64,000 bases of DNA from Kurthia populi (GTDB lineage: Bacteria > Bacillota > Bacilli > Bacillales_A > Planococcaceae). The DNA lies in NCBI RefSeq assembly GCF_042686175.1, contig NZ_JBHUOR010000008.1, positions 62,001 to 126,000 on the forward strand, in the 5' to 3' direction. The notes under the pieces are model-generated. The model did no database searches. It saw only the letters and a program-made list of their open reading frames with translations, and was not told the DNA's origin. Shown piece after piece: positions 8,942 to 16,233 of this stretch. Made by a program: the position numbers and the translations under genes. Position 1 is the first letter of the stretch. Each line of letters opens with the position of its first letter.

Positions 8942-9949
8942 TTAGAATCCTTGGTTTGCAACATATTCAGCAAGGTCTACAACACGAGTTGAGTAACCTG
9001 TTTCGTTATCGTACCAAGCAAGTACTTTCACTAAGTTGTCTTCAAGAACCATTGTTGATAATGCGTCAACTGTTGAAGAAGAAGTGTTACCGTTGTAATC
9101 AATTGATACAAGTGGTTCTTCAGAATAAGAAAGTTTACCCGCAAGTGATCCTTCTTCAGATGCTGCTTTGAATGCGGCATTTAATTCTTCAACTGTTACG
9201 TTTTGATCTAACTCAGCTACTAAGTCAACAAGTGATACGTTTGGTGTTGGTACGCGGATTGCCATCCCATCTAATTTACCTTCAAGTTGAGGTAAAACTT
9301 TTGCTACTGCTGATGCTGCACCTGTAGTTGTTGGGATGCTAGACATAGCAGCTGCACGCGCACGACGGTAATCTTTGTGTGGAAGGTCTAAGATTTTTTG
9401 GTCATTTGTGTATGAGTGAACTGTTGTCATCATACCGCGTTTGATACCGAATTTTTCGTCTAACACTTTCGCTACTGGCGCTAAGCAGTTTGTTGTACAA
9501 GATGCGTTAGAGAATACGATATCTTCGTCTTTGTTGTATGTTTCTTCGTTAACACCCATTACGAATGTTGGCATATTTTTACCTGGAGCAGACACGATAA
9601 CTTTTTTAGCACCTGCATCAACGTGTTTTTTCGCATCGTCATAGTTTGTGAAGCGACCAGTTGATTCAACTACGATATCAACGTCTAATTCACCCCATGG
9701 TAATTTCGCTGGGTCTGTTTCTGCGTATACACGAACTTTTTTGCCATTAACAAGTAAGTTTTCGCCTTCGTAAGATACGTCAGCGTCTAATTTACCGTGT
9801 ACTGAATCGTATTTTAAAAGATGTGCTAACATTGCTGAGTCCGTTAAGTCATTTACTGCGACAATTTCGATGTCCTCGCGTTGTAATGCTGTGCGGAATA
9901 CTAATCGTCCAATACGTCCAAATCCGTTGATTGCTAATTTAAAAGTCAT
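8942..9949 (-). CDS. gapA: Glyceraldehyde-3-phosphate dehydrogenase (glycolytic, GapA type)
   Basis: A 335-residue NAD-dependent dehydrogenase oxidising glyceraldehyde 3-phosphate to 1,3-bisphosphoglycerate. It has the Rossmann start AINGFGRIGRLVFR, the catalytic cysteine in SNASCTTNCLAP near residue 152 with its partner His in MTTVHSYTNDQ, and the C-terminal WYDNETGYSTRVVDL. The ATG at 9947-9949 is chosen because GGAGGAAATAGAC directly precedes it; an upstream in-frame start five codons earlier has no such site. It follows its repressor cggR by 27 bases, which identifies it as the glycolytic rather than the gluconeogenic paralogue. Confidence 0.97.
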   Translation of the reverse strand: MTFKLAINGFGRIGRLVFRTALQREDIEIVAVNDLTDSAMLAHLLKYDSVHGKLDADVSYEGENLLVNGKKVRVYAETDPAKLPWGELDVDIVVESTGRFTNYDDAKKHVDAGAKKVIVSAPGKNMPTFVMGVNEETYNKDEDIVFSNASCTTNCLAPVAKVLDEKFGIKRGMMTTVHSYTNDQKILDLPHKDYRRARAAAMSSIPTTTGAASAVAKVLPQLEGKLDGMAIRVPTPNVSLVDLVAELDQNVTVEELNAAFKAASEEGSLAGKLSYSEEPLVSIDYNGNTSSSTVDALSTMVLEDNLVKVLAWYDNETGYSTRVVDLAEYVANQGF

Positions 9950-9976
9950 GTCTATTTCCTCCAATAGTATAATTAA

Positions 9977-11014
9977 TTAAATTTCTTCTCGAATTATTTT
10001 TAACATTTCCTGTGCAGCAGATAAATCTGTGATGAAGTTTGTTTGTTCTGGTGCATTTGTAAAGTACGCTAAAATCGCTTTGGCTTTTGAAGCACCACCC
10101 GCTAAGGCGATAACAGTGGGACATTTTTTGACCTGCTCTAGTTGTAGGCCAACTGTCCGGATGCGCTGTACAGCTTTCCCTGTTTCATCAAAGTAATAAC
10201 CAAATGCCTCGCCGATCGCACCATGCTCTCGTAACTTCTCTACTTCATCAGAGGTAGAATTACGACGCCATGCCATCTCGTCGGCAGAACCAACACCGTG
10301 AACGACGATATCTGTGCGATCATATAAATCGAGCATGTCCTTTACAATAGGTTCGTGAATCATCGCATTATATGCGGCTTCACTTAGATGCTCTGGTAAG
10401 TACAATGTGCGATACTCATTGCCAGTATTGTTCGCAAACTCTGCGGCAATCGTATTCGCTTGCATCTTCACATCAACACCCATGCCTCCACGCGCTGCAA
10501 TAAATGTCGCACCGTGTATCTTCGAAGCTGTCGACAACTGTTCACCTACCGCCGCAACCGTACTACCACCTGTAACGGCGATAATATCACCTTGCTTCGC
10601 TTCACGTTTTAAAAGATTCGCCGCTTCGACGCCCATCATTGCCTTCACTGAAGGTTCCTGATCGACATTCCCATCGACAATCGTCATACGTTTCACGCGT
10701 AAATATTTTTGCAGTTGTCGTTCCAAATCTGTAATACCTGACCATTCATACACAAGCGGCTTCAGCACATCTAAAATTTGAATTCCTGCCTCTGAAATCG
10801 ACATCCCTGTACGATTTGCAACGATTAACCCCTGCTCACGCATTAGGTCTGTTTCTTTCCTCACTTCTCGCTCTGCTAGAGAGAGACTATCTGCTAAAGC
10901 ACGACGACCGATTGGCCCAAGCATTTGGACCATATTTAAAATACGGTAGCGTACTTGTAGCAAACCTGACATCTCAGGCAGCATTTTCAATTGTGCTTCC
11001 GTTAATGAAGGCAT
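9977..11014 (-). CDS. cggR: CggR, central glycolytic genes regulator (SorC/DeoR family)
   Basis: A 345-residue repressor of its own operon. In B. subtilis its effector is fructose 1,6-bisphosphate. An N-terminal helix-turn-helix (RRALADSLSLAEREVRKETD, about residues 39-58) is followed by the large sugar-binding domain with IIAVTGGSTVAAVGEQL and VVHGVGSADEMAWRR, and a C-terminal VIALAGGASKAKAI phosphate loop. The start is the ATG at 11012-11014 with GAGGAGAGAGT upstream; an in-frame ATG 15 codons earlier lies within the operator repeats and lacks a ribosome site. Position directly before gapA confirms the role. Confidence 0.95.
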   Translation of the reverse strand: MPSLTEAQLKMLPEMSGLLQVRYRILNMVQMLGPIGRRALADSLSLAEREVRKETDLMREQGLIVANRTGMSISEAGIQILDVLKPLVYEWSGITDLERQLQKYLRVKRMTIVDGNVDQEPSVKAMMGVEAANLLKREAKQGDIIAVTGGSTVAAVGEQLSTASKIHGATFIAARGGMGVDVKMQANTIAAEFANNTGNEYRTLYLPEHLSEAAYNAMIHEPIVKDMLDLYDRTDIVVHGVGSADEMAWRRNSTSDEVEKLREHGAIGEAFGYYFDETGKAVQRIRTVGLQLEQVKKCPTVIALAGGASKAKAILAYFTNAPEQTNFITDLSAAQEMLKIIREEI

Positions 11015-11034
11015 ACTCTCTCTCCTCTCAGTGG

Positions 11035-11070
11035 GTTCTTTTTTATCCCATATATACATTTTCTATCCCA
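11035..11070 (-). promoter_or_regulatory. Candidate CggR operator, two direct repeats
   Basis: On the minus strand TGGGAT occurs at 11070-11065 and again at 11050-11045, exactly 20 bases apart. The first is followed after 6 bases by TGTA and then 4 bases. This matches the layout known for B. subtilis CggR (CGGGAC, six bases, TGTC, four bases, repeated), with C-to-T changes. It lies downstream of the -10 box and upstream of the cggR ribosome site, the roadblock position of the known operator. The second TGTC-like element is poor (GAAC). Confidence 0.65.
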
Positions 11071-11107
11071 CTCACTATAAAAAAATATTTCTTTTGTTCC
11101 TACGTCC

Positions 11108-11136
11108 ATTATAGCAGGTTAAATATTGCTTTGCAA
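11108..11136 (-). promoter_or_regulatory. Sigma-A promoter of the cggR-gapA-pgk-tpiA-gpmI-eno operon
   Basis: TTGCAA (11136-11131) and TATAAT (11113-11108) are separated by exactly 17 bases on the minus strand. Transcription should start near 11101, about 30 bases before the operator repeats. Confidence 0.85.
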
Positions 11137-11225
11137 ACATGGGCTAATTATGTCCCACCGAGAGTGGCTAATTAAATGTTTACATTAATTTGTATTCCCA
11201 CTTAGCCATAATTAAAACATTTTTT

Positions 11226-11260
11226 AATAAAAAAAGAAGAATTGCTCGAAGCAATTCTTC
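11226..11260 (-). terminator. Intrinsic terminator of the thioredoxin-fold gene
   Basis: A 10-bp perfect stem GAAGAATTGC/GCAATTCTTC with a 5-base loop is followed on the minus strand by a run of T. It ends two bases from the stop codon of the upstream gene and isolates it from the cggR promoter. Confidence 0.88.
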
Positions 11261-11261
11261 C

Positions 11262-11522
11262 CTAAAGTGCTTGTTCAAATGATGAATCCGTCTGTTCTGT
11301 CACTGCTTCAATAATCGTCTCATAATCTAAGATACCATATTGAATCATTTCGCCGTCTTTTTCGAGAACCGGAATCATCATCATGTACCTCTCATGCAAG
11401 TCTTCATCCTGTTCGATATCTACGGTCGCAAATTCAAACGGAACTTCCTGCTGGACGAGGCGCATCATGTTCATTCCTTCCTCACAAAGACGACAATTTT
11501 GTCGACTGTAAAAAGTGAGCAT
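11262..11522 (-). CDS. Small glutaredoxin-family / thioredoxin-fold protein
   Basis: An 86-residue protein starting MLTFYSRQNCRLCEEGMNMM, with a Cys-X-X-Cys redox motif (C10, C13) at the end of the first strand, a VDIEQDEDLHERYMMMIPVL segment with the cis-proline position of thioredoxin folds, and an acidic end. This fits the short glutaredoxin-like family found next to cggR in other Bacillales. It probably reduces disulfides or carries redox equivalents in the cytosol; the partner is unknown. GGAGTGTTCAC precedes the ATG. It is flanked by terminators on both sides, so it is transcribed alone. Confidence 0.82.
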   Translation of the reverse strand: MLTFYSRQNCRLCEEGMNMMRLVQQEVPFEFATVDIEQDEDLHERYMMMIPVLEKDGEMIQYGILDYETIIEAVTEQTDSSFEQAL

Positions 11523-11612
11523 GTGAACACTCCTTTGCTGTTTTATATTGATTCTCTATATTATAGAAGAAACTCAAATAAAATGGTAGCGTTTACCCCC
11601 CGCTAAAGATAG

Positions 11613-11648
11613 AAAAAAAAGCAGTCAAACAAGAAATTCGTTGACTGC
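11613..11648 (-). terminator. Intrinsic terminator of the MFS exporter gene
   Basis: An 8-bp stem GCAGTCAA/TTGACTGC around a 12-base loop is followed on the minus strand by eight T. It lies about 33 bases after the MFS stop codon. Confidence 0.82.
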
Positions 11649-11681
11649 CCTTTTCTATTTCTTCCTATTATAAAGGAATGT

Positions 11682-13208
11682 TTATTTACCCATTTTCATT
11701 GGCGCTACTTGTACGCGTTTTAAGAAGAATGATAAGACAAGCGCGACAATTGTAACAATCATTGCGATAAAGAATGAGAAGTTAATCCCTTCAACCATCG
11801 CTTTGTTTGCCATTGTTTCAGCAAGCTCTTTCCCGTATTTCGCTAATTGAACTTCTGTCATTTGCTCACCATTTTGAGCAGCTTCCATTGCTTTTTCTTT
11901 CACTTTATCTGCAACAGTTGCTTCAATGTCTAGATCTTCTGCTGCTGATTTTGTACGGTTTGTCATAATTGTGATCATCACGGCTGAACCAATTGCACCT
12001 GCAACTTGCTGAAGTGTGTTGTTGATTGCTGTACCATGTGGATTTAAACGCATTGGCAATTGGTTTAAACCATTTGTCATGATTGGCATCATTACCATTG
12101 ACATACCAAACATACGCACTGTATACGCTACGATTAAATACGTGTAAGACGTATCTAATGTTAATTTAGATAAATAGTAAGTTGATACTGTGACGATTGC
12201 TAGACCTACGATTGCTAATGGACGCGGCCCAACGCGGTCAAATAATTTACCTGTAATTGGTGACATGAAGCCCATCATTAGAGCACCTGGTAACATCATT
12301 AAACCAGCATCTAATGGTGAAATACCGCGAACATTTTGTACATATAAAGGTGTTAAAATCATACCAGAGAACATCGCCATTGAGATGATAACGGAAATGA
12401 CACTACCCATTGCATACATTGGGAATTTATATACTTCTAAGCTTAGAAGCGGTTTTTCTAGTTTCAGTTGACGGAAGACGAACAAGATAAGTGCGATGGC
12501 ACCGATTGTGATCGTTCCCCATACTTCGATTGCGTCCCAACCTGCTGATGAAGCAGTGGAGAAGCCATATAATAAACCACCAAAACCAATTGTTGATAAG
12601 ATAATCGAGAAAACATCGAGTGTTACTGGTTTTGTTTCCATAATATTATCAAATTTGAAGATCGCTAATAATAATGAAATGATAGCGAACGGTAAAATGA
12701 TAATGAATAGGTAATGCCATGAGAAGTGCTCAACTAAATAACCTGATAATGTAGGTCCGATAGCTGGCGCCATGATCATTACAAGACCAAAGATACCCAT
12801 TGCTGCACCACGTTTTTCAACTGGGAAGCTGACTAACATGATGTTCATAAGAAGTGGTCCCATAACAGAAGCACCTAATGCTTGAATCATACGAGCGGCT
12901 AATAAAATACCAAAGTTTGGTGCGACAATTGCTAATGCTGTACCAATTGTAAAAATCGCCATTGATGTGACGAATAATGTTTTGTTTTTAAAACGTGTAA
13001 TTAAAAATGCACTGGCTGGTACAAGTACCCCAGTTACAAGCATATAACCTGTTGCTAACCATTGAACCGTTGATGCTTCAACATCAAAATCTTTCATGAT
13101 TGAAGGTAATGCTACGTTTAATAGCGTGTTATTTAAGAACGCTACGAATGCCCCAACGAATAAAATGGCAATCATTAAATACGGGGGCTTTTTAAGTGGT
13201 TGATCCAT
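11682..13208 (-). CDS. MFS drug-exporter-like permease, DHA2 (14-helix) family
   Basis: A 508-residue integral membrane protein with about 14 hydrophobic segments. It carries the DHA2 features LNNTLLNVALPSIMKDF in helix 1, RMIQALGASVMGPLL in helix 4 and GAAMGIFGLVMIMAPAIGPTLSG (motif C-like, spread over helix 5), typical of proton-driven multidrug exporters. The ATG at 13206-13208 is chosen with GAGGG 8 bases upstream; an in-frame TTG two codons earlier is too close to that site. A divergent TetR-family gene and shared repeats in the promoter suggest it is induced by its own substrate. The substrate cannot be told from sequence. Confidence 0.88.
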   Translation of the reverse strand: MDQPLKKPPYLMIAILFVGAFVAFLNNTLLNVALPSIMKDFDVEASTVQWLATGYMLVTGVLVPASAFLITRFKNKTLFVTSMAIFTIGTALAIVAPNFGILLAARMIQALGASVMGPLLMNIMLVSFPVEKRGAAMGIFGLVMIMAPAIGPTLSGYLVEHFSWHYLFIIILPFAIISLLLAIFKFDNIMETKPVTLDVFSIILSTIGFGGLLYGFSTASSAGWDAIEVWGTITIGAIALILFVFRQLKLEKPLLSLEVYKFPMYAMGSVISVIISMAMFSGMILTPLYVQNVRGISPLDAGLMMLPGALMMGFMSPITGKLFDRVGPRPLAIVGLAIVTVSTYYLSKLTLDTSYTYLIVAYTVRMFGMSMVMMPIMTNGLNQLPMRLNPHGTAINNTLQQVAGAIGSAVMITIMTNRTKSAAEDLDIEATVADKVKEKAMEAAQNGEQMTEVQLAKYGKELAETMANKAMVEGINFSFFIAMIVTIVALVLSFFLKRVQVAPMKMGK

Positions 13209-13268
13209 GTTCAATTCCCTCTTTGCCTAATATTTATATTTACTTCGATTTCAAAGTTTACTTGATAC

Positions 13269-13297
13269 ATTTTATACTCGCAGTCCAATTTTTGCAA
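13269..13297 (-). promoter_or_regulatory. Promoter of the MFS exporter with operator-like site in the spacer
   Basis: TTGCAA (13297-13292) and TAAAAT (13274-13269) lie 17 bases apart on the minus strand. The first copy of the operator-like repeat (13273-13287) fills the spacer, so a bound repressor would block RNA polymerase. Confidence 0.7.
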
Positions 13298-13412
13298 GAA
13301 AAATGTTTCATTCGAGAATAAACCGCCATTTAAAGCGTTTTCTTCACTATAATATGAGTCCAATTCACTTGAAATTAATCCGAACTATGATTAAAATTAT
13401 ACTGCTAGTCCA
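13273..13412. repeat. Three copies of an operator-like repeat between MFS and TetR genes
   Basis: TATACTcgcAGTCCA (13273-13287), TATAATatgAGTCCA (13348-13362) and TATACTgctAGTCCA (13398-13412) share the same layout: an imperfect 6-3-6 dyad in the same orientation, 75 and 50 bases apart. Copies 1 and 3 sit on the two divergent promoters. They are inferred to be binding sites of the adjacent TetR-family protein. Confidence 0.62.
13369..13397 (+). promoter_or_regulatory. Promoter of the TetR-family regulator
   Basis: TTGAAA (13369-13374) and TAAAAT (13392-13397) are 17 bases apart on the plus strand. Operator-like copy 3 begins immediately after the -10 box, placing it at the transcription start and suggesting autoregulation. 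Confidence 0.6.
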
Positions 13413-13436
13413 AAATAGAATAAAAAAGGTGACTAA

Positions 13437-14318
13437 ATGAACAACCGTAAAAGACAAATTATTCAGGCCTGTATTAAGCTCTTCTCTGAAAAAGGCTTTG
13501 TAGAAACGTCCATTCAAGAAATTATTGAAGAAGCTAAAATTTCAAAAGGCACATTTTATAATTACTTCCCATCAAAAAAAGACTGCCTAATCGCCATCTT
13601 AGATATCGGGCGAAAAGAAACGACAGTCCGTAAAGTTAAAGCGATTACTGGCAAAGAAAAAAACGACAAGTCTGTCCTTGCCGCTCAACTTATCGCCACG
13701 ATGCAAGTGAACCACGAACATAATCTGCTACCGATTTTTGAGTCCATCCTGCATTCGGGTGATAAAGATTTAAAGCGCCTCGTCGATCAAAATCTCCTGC
13801 AAGAGATTGATTGGACCGCGCGCAGATTACTAGACGTCTATGGCACAAAATTAGTTCCCTATCATTATGATGCATCCATTCTATTATTTGGTATGATGCA
13901 TCAAATGTTCCACATCGGGAAGTTAATTAATTACCCACGTGGCAATGCGATGGAATTTATAACATTCGCATTAGACCAACTAGATGCCATTACCCCAACA
14001 TTAATTAGCAACCAAAAGACGCTGCTTGGACCGACTTTTGAGGAATTTATTAATGAAAATATTGAAGCGCGCGTCATTGATAAAGAGGAGCTACTCAAGC
14101 AACTCCATGGCTTTAAATCGTATTTAAAAGATTTATCAAACCAGCAACAAGAATACATTGCTTATTTAATCGAAGAATTAGAACGTGATACACCACGCTA
14201 CCATGTGATTAATGCCGTTGCTTTCCAGTTTTATAATAGCTTCCGTGATACACCGCACGCACCAGAAGCCATTGAAATCACGAATCAGCTATGGCAACTT
14301 TCAAAAAATAATAGTTAA
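13437..14318 (+). CDS. TetR/AcrR-family transcriptional regulator
   Basis: A 293-residue one-component regulator. The N-terminal helix-turn-helix is classic TetR: ACIKLFSEKGFVETSIQEI followed by AKISKGTFYNYFPSKKDCL (about residues 11-48). The remaining roughly 240 residues are helical and form the ligand and dimer domain; it is longer than the usual 190-210, with an extra C-terminal helical extension containing EEFINENIEARVIDKEELL. It diverges from the MFS exporter, the usual arrangement of a local repressor. GGTGACTAA precedes the ATG. It is probably the repressor of the exporter; the inducer is unknown. Confidence 0.88.
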   Translation: MNNRKRQIIQACIKLFSEKGFVETSIQEIIEEAKISKGTFYNYFPSKKDCLIAILDIGRKETTVRKVKAITGKEKNDKSVLAAQLIATMQVNHEHNLLPIFESILHSGDKDLKRLVDQNLLQEIDWTARRLLDVYGTKLVPYHYDASILLFGMMHQMFHIGKLINYPRGNAMEFITFALDQLDAITPTLISNQKTLLGPTFEEFINENIEARVIDKEELLKQLHGFKSYLKDLSNQQQEYIAYLIEELERDTPRYHVINAVAFQFYNSFRDTPHAPEAIEITNQLWQLSKNNS

Positions 14319-14320
14319 TC

Positions 14321-14360
14321 AAAAAAAGGTCAGGACAGTTACGTCCCGACCTCTTTTTTT
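14321..14360. terminator. Bidirectional terminator between tetR-type gene and pyruvyl transferase gene
   Basis: A near-perfect 10-bp stem AGGTCAGGAC/GTCCCGACCT is flanked by A-run on the left and T-run on the right, so it can stop transcription from both converging genes, whose stop codons lie 3 bases away on each side. Confidence 0.85.
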
Positions 14361-14362
14361 TA

Positions 14363-15793
14363 TTATTTTTTATTACCACGTAATTTTGCGACTTTATCCG
14401 CTAAGCCTAAAGTTGCTTTTACCGCTTTACGATTTAATGTATTTTCTTGGAATTTTACTTTTTTATTCAGACGCTCAATTTCCTGCTTGTACGCCGCAAT
14501 TTTAGCTGCATCATTTTTCTTCGCAGCCATTTCACGTTTTACACGACGTTCTGTACGTGCATTTTCTGCGTCATTAAATGCTTGCCAACGACGTACTTGC
14601 TCATCAATTGGTGCTGTTACATATGGTGTCACAACGCCTGGAATATCAACATTTTTGATTTTCTCATCAAAAGGTGTCGTTTTTGGATACATTGTTTTCT
14701 TATACGCATGGTCTAAGTTATTTTTATTTAAGAAGCCAATAAAGCGGTCAAAGTTCTCATTCGCCACTTTCTCTGGTTTATGGAAGTCACTTTGTTCGAT
14801 AATATCCCAGATGTTTGTGTCCTCTGTAATATCTGGACCCCAGTAATTATTTAATTGGTGATAGTCCGTTAATTCACGCATACGACCATCTTTCGGTAAG
14901 ATGATGCTTGGTGTCCCTGCAATCGTTGCAGCAATATTCCCGTGAAGACGTGCACCAAAGCTTAAATCTACTTCTTGTAATAACTCCATCCATGTTGGAA
15001 TATTTACTGGGTAGCGCACATGATCTCCTGTGTAATATTCATCTAATACAGATTCCGGATACACTTTATTTTGGCTAGGTAGGTCCGGTCCACCTAAGTA
15101 GGTCATTTTCAGTTCTTTTAGCCACTGTGGAATATAGTAGTAGTTACCAAATTCATGACGGCTACGATCAATAAAGTTTAATACATTATCTGGTGATAAA
15201 CGTGAGTTGTTAATTGACACTAACGAATCCTTTGTAATGTTCGTATCTCGAATTTTCAAATCACGACCGAAACTATACATCGACGGACAGCCAATTGGCA
15301 TATGGTCTACGCCTTCTTGGAAGCCAAGTCCTGTTAAGTAGTCTGAAGTGATTTGACCACGTACCCCAATCATTGCTGATTTATTTAATACAGCTTTTAC
15401 GAATTTTTTCGTTGCATCGTCAAATTCATATTTCGCACCTTTTTGTGCATCAAATGGCGTACGAGCCCCTACACCGATTACATAAACCGGAATTGTTAAT
15501 TTATTAATCAGCTCTGCATAACGCTCTAAATGCCCGATGAAATCTGGACGGAATGCATCCGCTAACGGAATAATATAGCCGTCATAATTTGCATTAATCA
15601 TATCTGCATCTTTCGGATTTAATCGATAATAATCCGGCACAATCATGACATCCTCAGTCGTTAATGTGCGGTAAATCCCATAAGCATAAACTAAGTTCCC
15701 TACATTCCCTCCAATAGAATTCGTAGAAGCGATATGTGCTGGGTCAAAGTTGTTTAGTGGGGACATCCCAGAACGCATTAAGATTTTTTTCAT
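14363..15793 (-). CDS. Polysaccharide pyruvyl transferase family protein with C-terminal coiled coil
   Basis: A 476-residue cytosolic protein with no signal peptide. It shows polysaccharide pyruvyl transferase (CsaB/PS_pyruv_trans) traits: NSIGGNVGNLVYAYGIYRTL near the N-terminus, IGVRGQITSDYLTGLG and PIGCPSMYSFG mid-way, and FGARLHGNIAATIAGTPSIIL, the conserved RxHG loop, near residue 300. The last roughly 80 residues are highly charged and helical (AENARTERRVKREMAAKK, RLNKKVKFQENTLNRK), likely a coiled coil. CsaB-type enzymes pyruvylate cell-wall polymers that hold S-layer proteins, but this gene has no cell-wall neighbours, so its substrate is unknown. The start is the ATG at 15791-15793 with AAGGAG 7-8 bases before it; an upstream in-frame start lacks one. 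Confidence 0.75.
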   Translation of the reverse strand: MKKILMRSGMSPLNNFDPAHIASTNSIGGNVGNLVYAYGIYRTLTTEDVMIVPDYYRLNPKDADMINANYDGYIIPLADAFRPDFIGHLERYAELINKLTIPVYVIGVGARTPFDAQKGAKYEFDDATKKFVKAVLNKSAMIGVRGQITSDYLTGLGFQEGVDHMPIGCPSMYSFGRDLKIRDTNITKDSLVSINNSRLSPDNVLNFIDRSRHEFGNYYYIPQWLKELKMTYLGGPDLPSQNKVYPESVLDEYYTGDHVRYPVNIPTWMELLQEVDLSFGARLHGNIAATIAGTPSIILPKDGRMRELTDYHQLNNYWGPDITEDTNIWDIIEQSDFHKPEKVANENFDRFIGFLNKNNLDHAYKKTMYPKTTPFDEKIKNVDIPGVVTPYVTAPIDEQVRRWQAFNDAENARTERRVKREMAAKKNDAAKIAAYKQEIERLNKKVKFQENTLNRKAVKATLGLADKVAKLRGNKK

Positions 15794-15845
15794 ATTTGTT
15801 CTCCTTTCAATTACAATCACTTTATTAGTTGTCCGTACAAGCACT

Positions 15846-15882
15846 CTACTACATAGTAGTTAATTTATATATGAAATGTCAA
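15846..15882 (-). promoter_or_regulatory. Promoter with overlapping palindrome upstream of pyruvyl transferase-type gene
   Basis: TTGACA (15882-15877) and TACTAT (15858-15853) are 18 bases apart. A palindrome with 6-base arms CTACTA/TAGTAG (15846-15859) covers the -10 box and extends toward the start site, so a repressor site is likely. No regulator gene for it is recognisable nearby. Confidence 0.6.
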
Positions 15883-15918
15883 TGAAATCACTTGCTCCAT
15901 TGTAAATGCTCTAAAATA

Positions 15919-15949
15919 TAAAAAAACCGCACAAATGCACAGTTTTTTT
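15919..15949 (-). terminator. Terminator downstream of tRNA-Arg
   Basis: A 9-bp wobble-containing stem (AACTGTGCA/TGTGCGGTT on the minus strand, inner pairs probably open) is followed by a run of seven T. The flanking A-run means it can also act on the plus strand. Confidence 0.65.
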
Positions 15950-15997
15950 AAAAATTATATGTTTCAATTGACCTATCAAAAGGTATTTAAAAATGGA

Positions 15998-16069
15998 TGC
16001 CCCTGGAGGGAATCGAACCCCCAGCCTAAGAACCGGAATCTTATGTTTTATCCATTAAACTACAGAGGC
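15998..16069 (-). tRNA. tRNA-Arg, anticodon CCG
   Basis: On the minus strand a 72-base cloverleaf: acceptor GCCTCTG pairs with CAGGGGC and leaves discriminator A; the anticodon stem TAAGA/TCTTA encloses the loop TTCCGGT, giving anticodon CCG (arginine, CGG codons); the T arm is GGGGGTTCGATTCCCTC-like. The CCA end is not encoded. It stands alone between the pyruvyl transferase-type gene and clpP. Confidence 0.95.
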
Positions 16070-16144
16070 ATAGCTATATGACGACCTTACTATTATACTA
16101 GGTAAAGAGCGTATTATCAACTTTCTATTAAATGATTCATTTCA

Positions 16145-16161
16145 TTTGACCTTTATTGACC
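16145..16161. promoter_or_regulatory. CtsR operator upstream of clpP
   Basis: The 17 bases, read on the minus strand, are GGTCAATAAAGGTCAAA, one base off the consensus heptad repeat (A/G)GTCAAA-NAN-(A/G)GTCAAA of the class III heat-shock repressor CtsR. It overlaps the -35 box of the clpP promoter. Confidence 0.85.
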
Positions 16162-16175
16162 AAAAAAGTTATGAT
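16146..16175 (+). promoter_or_regulatory. clpP promoter
   Basis: TTGACC (16146-16151) and TATGAT (16170-16175) are 18 bases apart, with the CtsR operator on the -35 side. Heat or protein stress should relieve repression. Confidence 0.68.
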
Positions 16176-16233
16176 ATGTTTACAAGGCAACGAAACAGTG
16201 CCAATTTTATGGACATATAAGGAGGAAATACTT

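Noticed and set aside
9939..10124. Short minus-strand frame across the cggR-gapA junction
   Set aside because: It overlaps the end of cggR in another frame, has no ribosome site and no conserved features.
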